The notes under the pieces are model-generated. The model worked only from the letters and a program-made list of their open reading frames with translations. It was not told the DNA's origin and did not search any database. Shown here in pieces: positions 57,532 through 60,918 of a DNA stretch of 60,918 nt. A program made the position numbers and the translations under genes. Each line of letters starts with the position of its first letter. Within the stretch, counting starts at the first letter, position 1. This DNA comes from a virus, in the IMG/VR virus record IMGVR_UViG_3300032242_001271, positions 1 through 60,918 of that record; one strand, 5' to 3'.

Positions 57532-57971
57532 TAGTAGGTGATCTCCTGCCTAACCTCAAATAATCCACGAATAATTTTAATTACATCACCTGAAGCACCC
57601 ACGCCGGGAGAAGTGCCAAGAGTTACTTCTAAATCATAATCATAAATACCGGCAGGGGTTGCTGCCATATTAGTTGCAGGAATTTTGATATCAATAATTC
57701 CTGAAGCTGGAGTAAGTACAAGAGCAGTAGTAATAGACCCAGTGATTCCGGATGTTCCTAGCCATAAGACAGCAGCATCTCTGTACGCTGCTTTCATAGA
57801 AGTTGCGGGATAAGACTTGCGAATCTTCATCTGAGCAGTGGCACCAGTGCCAAGATTAATTGCCGTCCCCGCGGAATTCTTATAGACAATTTGGCGGATA
57901 AAAGTAGTCCCCTGATCTGCCACAATATTATAAATACCTACATCAGAAACATCATTAACAATAGTAGTCAT
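57531..57971 (-). CDS. Virion structural protein, tail-fibre-associated
   Basis: 146 residues ([20 protein letters not shown] ... [20 protein letters not shown]). The A-D-Q-G-x-T-F-x-R start and Q-M-K-I-R-K strand resemble a conserved virion protein seen in marine phages near tail fibres (BppU N-domain-like). It is preceded by a promoter with TTGAGT-17-TAAAAT. Confidence 0.7.
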   Translation of the reverse strand: MTTIVNDVSDVGIYNIVADQGTTFIRQIVYKNSAGTAINLGTGATAQMKIRKSYPATSMKAAYRDAAVLWLGTSGITGSITTALVLTPASGIIDIKIPATNMAATPAGIYDYDLEVTLGTSPGVGASGDVIKIIRGLFEVRQEITY

Positions 57972-57989
57972 TTTTCCTCCAACTTAACC

Positions 57990-58018
57990 ATTTTAGATCA
58001 AATAGACTTAAAACTCAA
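57990..58018 (-). promoter_or_regulatory. Promoter of the collagen/virion unit
   Basis: TTGAGT (58013-58018), 17-base spacer, TAAAAT (57990-57995) on the minus strand, with GGAGG before the ATG at 57971. Confidence 0.7.
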
Positions 58019-58033
58019 GAAATAATGATATTC

Positions 58034-58585
58034 CTAAAATCTCTTCAAGTTTGGATCAATCGTAGATGCAGCAATGATTGGATCAATCGGCCACCCCGAC
58101 GACGCGAGATCAGCAAAGACCGTCTCAGGGGTGAAAACCAGATTATCAAAAGAGACTGTTGTTATCTCAATATTTGGGTCACTAGCAGCAAGGGCCAAGC
58201 CGACTTCATATTCGGAGATTTGTTTCTCTGGGAATGGAGTTCCAAATGACTTTTCCCACGAAAGAATCATTTCTTGAGTGTTTCTTCTGGTGACAATCAT
58301 TTTGCATGGTGGCATTGATTCTGTTGTTAGGAGATTTGCAACAGTCGCTTTTGTTACCCCATTTTCAGGGACAAGAGGTAACCATTCAGAGAATGGACGG
58401 AGGGGAAAGTTTGGAGGGTAATAGCCATTGGGGTTGGGATCATGTGTTTCGTCAACCTCTTTGCTTCTGATTATTTGCTCTGCCTCAAGGCTGTAATAGC
58501 CCACAAGGGTGTCTGATGCAGTTAAGCAGGCGTGCATGAGGCTGCTTGTTCCTGTTCGATACATTCCAGCTATTATGTAAATCAT
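58034..58585 (-). CDS. Sulfotransferase-like protein
   Basis: 183 residues. YIIAGMYRTGTSSLMHA at the start is a P-loop resembling the 5'-phosphosulfate loop of PAPS sulfotransferases (G-x-x-R-x-G-T-S), and KMIVTRRNTQEMILSWEKSF resembles the 3'-phosphate loop. It is shorter than typical sulfotransferases, so it may be minimal or reduced. It overlaps the adhesin stop by 4 nt. In tail loci it could sulfate phage fibre or host surface sugars. Base composition is richer in GC than surrounding genes. Confidence 0.6.
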   Translation of the reverse strand: MIYIIAGMYRTGTSSLMHACLTASDTLVGYYSLEAEQIIRSKEVDETHDPNPNGYYPPNFPLRPFSEWLPLVPENGVTKATVANLLTTESMPPCKMIVTRRNTQEMILSWEKSFGTPFPEKQISEYEVGLALAASDPNIEITTVSFDNLVFTPETVFADLASSGWPIDPIIAASTIDPNLKRF

Positions 58586-60159
58586 TTAATAATCACCGAA
58601 GTAGCCCATCCTGTTCCAAAGTTAGATCCAGTCGTTGTTCTGGTTCCCGTAGCATTTTGGTTTGCTAGAGATATGTAGCCGGAGCGATGACGCTCATTGC
58701 TAAATGATGTAGCAAAGTTTGGATCAAAGAAATCGGCGTGCAACTCTGGATAGGGCGTACCAGAAGCAGCGGTGTAGAAACCACCGATCCACAAACTTCC
58801 ATTGCCCGTTGGGGTTATTGTTGGCACGTTTATGGTACTTGCAGCAGTTGCTGTTGCTGTTTGAATACTGTCGTAAGCCGTGGCATTTGCGACAGAGTAA
58901 ATGATTGCACTTGTATAAGTCGTGGTTGTAAATGAGAAGGTATAAGTTGACCCTTCTGATGCGGCGGTTCTTGTGTAGACATGATATTTCCTATTGCCAT
59001 TACTTAGTGAAGCCCTATTAGTCCATCCGCTTGGCGGAGTAATAGTGCCGGTTCCGTTGGTTGCAAAGAACATGACCATGATGTCACCATCTACAGTTCC
59101 TGAAGGTTTATTGATTGTTATACTGGTTCCACCAGTAACGCGAGAATCTGCATATGATCTGACATAAGCGCCGGGAGAAACATCAACCGCAGTTGAAGCA
59201 GTTCCATTACCAGCGCCATTGACTCCTCGTAACTGCAAAGAGTAAACCTGTCGATTAGTTAGTCCAGTAATCCCAAAGCGAGCGTCAAGCCAACTGTAGC
59301 CATAACTTGAATACATAGCAGGCGTAATAGATGTCCATGCTCCACTGTCAAGTTTGTATTGATACTCCACCAAATCACCGCCATTAGTTGATCCGGCTGT
59401 AAATGATGGCAAAACAATACCTGATGTGAAATGAGCGTGCTTGACGGATGTGGGCGCATCAGGAACGGTAGCGACAGTGTTGTTAATTGCCATTGCAGCA
59501 ACCAATCCCGATTCAGCAGAACTCAAGGTTCCTGTTTTCGTGTAACTGGCTGCACCGCTAGCCACTTGGAAACCTGCATAGACATTTCGAGCGCCCGTTT
59601 CTCGGTGCATTTCTGTCATCCCGCTTGGAGCCGTAAGCGTGGTTGTGGCGCTATTTCCATCCGACATGAAATAAAGGATCGCATCAGCATTACCTGCGGC
59701 GGCAACAGCAGTTGATGTTGCAGATGTTGTTAAAACGAAAACCGCTGTAGAGGAAGCGTCGTGTTTGTAGGCACTTCTCAATACAAAAACACCAGCGGTC
59801 CAAGAATCAGCGTAAGAAAGACCCGATGGGGAGGTATAAGTGGATTCCGATGCCGAGGCCACTCTGGTACACAGGCGCATGATGGTAGTGGTTGATCCTT
59901 CGCCTATGGCACTGCCGTTAACTTGCTGCCGAACCCATCCATCAGGTACAGCCGTGGGATAGTTGCCCGACTTGTAATCAATCGTGTAACGCTCAAATAG
60001 AACTAAATAATCTCCCGCCAAAATGGGATTAGAAAAAGATGCCTGAGTAATACTCCAAGGTGAATCCGAAGTACCCGTAGTAACTGACTTACTTGCAAAA
60101 GTAATACCAGAAGCAACTTCAAGGAAACCCGAAGCCACGATGCCTAAAATGCTAGGCAC
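58582..60159 (-). CDS. Tail adhesin with FN3 domain
   Basis: 525 residues. Beta-rich throughout. About 233-335 is a fibronectin type III domain ([20 protein letters not shown] ... [14 protein letters not shown]). The N- and C-terminal thirds share a repeated layout ([20 protein letters not shown] and [18 protein letters not shown]), possibly related beta-sandwich domains. It overlaps the collagen-like gene upstream by 8 nt, so fibre and adhesin are co-expressed. The gene is GC-richer than the tail genes. Probable receptor-binding or carbohydrate-binding role. Confidence 0.75.
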   Translation of the reverse strand: MPSILGIVASGFLEVASGITFASKSVTTGTSDSPWSITQASFSNPILAGDYLVLFERYTIDYKSGNYPTAVPDGWVRQQVNGSAIGEGSTTTIMRLCTRVASASESTYTSPSGLSYADSWTAGVFVLRSAYKHDASSTAVFVLTTSATSTAVAAAGNADAILYFMSDGNSATTTLTAPSGMTEMHRETGARNVYAGFQVASGAASYTKTGTLSSAESGLVAAMAINNTVATVPDAPTSVKHAHFTSGIVLPSFTAGSTNGGDLVEYQYKLDSGAWTSITPAMYSSYGYSWLDARFGITGLTNRQVYSLQLRGVNGAGNGTASTAVDVSPGAYVRSYADSRVTGGTSITINKPSGTVDGDIMVMFFATNGTGTITPPSGWTNRASLSNGNRKYHVYTRTAASEGSTYTFSFTTTTYTSAIIYSVANATAYDSIQTATATAASTINVPTITPTGNGSLWIGGFYTAASGTPYPELHADFFDPNFATSFSNERHRSGYISLANQNATGTRTTTGSNFGTGWATSVIIK

Positions 60160-60918
60160 TTAAATCACCTACAAGGATATAATTATTTGTGGAAGTGCAA
60201 ATAAGTGTTGCAGCAGAATACTGTGCTCTAAACTTCTTTCCCGGCGTTGCGTTTGTTGTTGCCGTTCCGGCCACAGTTACTTGACCTGATCCTGTTTGGA
60301 CCATATCGATTCTCTGACCAGCAGAAAGACCGATGCCGGTGTTTACATTGAGAGTCATTGCAGTAGAGCTATTATTGAGAAGAAGAATCTTTCCGTTATC
60401 CCCGGAAACTACAGCGTAAGCATTAGCCGTGATTGTAGGAGTAGAAACTGTTTGAGCAGTTGTCCAATCTCCAGCAGCACCCTGTGGTCCCTGCGGACCT
60501 TGAGAGCCTTGAGAGCCAGTCGTGCCTTGCGGGCCTTGAGAGCCTTGCGAGCCAGCAGCACCTTGCGAACCAGTTGGGCCTTGAGGACCTTGCGTGCCTT
60601 GAGAGCCAGTTGGGCCTTGTGGGCCTTGAGAACCTTGCGAACCAGTTGGGCCTTGAGGACCTTGCGTGCCTTGAGAGCCAGTTGGGCCTTGTGGGCCTTG
60701 AGAACCTTGCGAACCAGTCGGGCCTTGAGGACCTTGCGTGCCTTGAGAGCCAGTTGGGCCTTGAGAACCTTGAGGGCCAATCGGGCCTTGAGGACCTTGC
60801 GTGCCTTGAGAACCAGTTGGGCCTTGTGGGCCTTGAGAACCTTGCGAACCAGTCGGGCCTTGAGAGCCTTGCGAGCCAGCAGCACCTTGCGAACCAGTTG
60901 GGCCTTGAGGACCTTGCG
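60152..60918 (-). CDS. Collagen-like fibre protein, 5' end cut by window
   Basis: Partial: the reading frame is open through the right edge. It has a Gly-X-Y region ([10 protein letters not shown] type) of about 145 residues in view, ending in [18 protein letters not shown], and a C-terminal domain ([20 protein letters not shown] ... [10 protein letters not shown] ... ILVGDLSA) homologous to that of the 55486-57531 product. The Gly-X-Y part is encoded by 72-bp tandem units (60576-60783). Collagen-like stalks are length-variable by repeat slippage. Confidence 0.85.
   Translation of the reverse strand, partial: QGPQGPTGSQGAAGSQGSQGPTGSQGSQGPQGPTGSQGTQGPQGPIGPQGSQGPTGSQGTQGPQGPTGSQGSQGPQGPTGSQGTQGPQGPTGSQGSQGPQGPTGSQGTQGPQGPTGSQGAAGSQGSQGPQGTTGSQGSQGPQGPQGAAGDWTTAQTVSTPTITANAYAVVSGDNGKILLLNNSSTAMTLNVNTGIGLSAGQRIDMVQTGSGQVTVAGTATTNATPGKKFRAQYSAATLICTSTNNYILVGDLSA
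60576..60783 (-). repeat. 72-bp tandem repeats in collagen-like gene
   Basis: Copies begin at 60576, 60648 and 60720 with near-identical sequence; the third is followed at 60783 by the next copy, 63 bp later (one Gly-X-Y triplet shorter). Each unit encodes eight Gly-X-Y triplets. Confidence 0.85.

Noticed and set aside
60409-60885. Lys/Ala/Leu-rich 158-residue frame
   Set aside because: It is the +1 reading of the collagen Gly-X-Y repeat. The collagen frame is open through the edge and is continuous with the conserved cap.
1-60918. tRNA, rRNA or CRISPR features
   Set aside because: No cloverleaf-like or regularly spaced repeat-spacer structure was seen in the intergenic stretches; the Cas4-like nuclease stands without cas genes.

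Overview
This window is a large piece of a tailed double-stranded DNA phage genome of siphovirus type. It has a tape measure protein, a -1 frameshifted tail chaperone pair, a major tail protein and an HK97-fold capsid. Every supported gene lies on the minus strand, so the map reads from right to left. The likely host is an actinobacterium. Reasons are two WhiB-like iron-sulfur proteins, an Rpf-type transglycosylase, a DUF3039-like protein, a membrane protein of a type I associate with actinophage terminases, and genes that appear to be leaderless. The low GC content of most genes suggests a low-GC host, for example the small freshwater Actinobacteria; that last step is inference. There is no integrase, tRNA or CRISPR array, so a lytic or environmental phage is most likely.

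Structural region (60918 to about 33100). The right edge cuts a collagen-like fibre gene. Then come an FN3 adhesin, a small sulfotransferase-like protein, a virion protein, two more collagen-like fibre genes, and a 1086-residue polyprotein joining capsid protease, zinc ribbon, Dps-like ferritin and scaffold segments. The major capsid protein, head-tail connector set, major tail protein, frameshifted chaperones, tape measure, distal tail proteins, HNH endonuclease, metallophosphoesterase and holin follow. No portal gene was found; it probably lies beyond the right edge.

Replication and regulation region (about 33100 to 19100). It holds a zinc ribbon protein, a MerR-like regulator, a WhiB-like protein, DnaB helicase, DnaG-type primase, a gp32-like single-strand binding protein, a HAD nucleotidase, dCMP deaminase, a LAGLIDADG endonuclease, DNA polymerase III alpha, RecA, two PD-(D/E)XK-type nucleases (one Cas4-like) and a RuvC resolvase.

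Packaging and lysis region (19100 to 12880). It holds a DUF932-like protein, the terminase subunits with a membrane protein between them, WhiB, and a secreted Rpf-like muralytic enzyme, bounded by strong hairpin terminators.

Early-type region (12535 to 1). About 40 tiny, tightly overlapping genes, mostly unknown, sit behind two related promoter modules. The first gene is a GHKL-ATPase-like protein with a C-terminal HExxH motif; the last two include a HicA-like protein; a terminator closes the block at positions 10-36. Several small genes belong to one repeated family. Many were found by reading the sequence directly because they encode fewer than 60 residues.

The most unusual items are the Dps domain with a complete ferroxidase residue set inside the capsid protease-scaffold protein, the GHKL/HExxH fusion, the recurring TGNTATAAT-N6-ATG leaderless starts, the duplicated promoter module, and the GC-rich sulfotransferase/adhesin pair.
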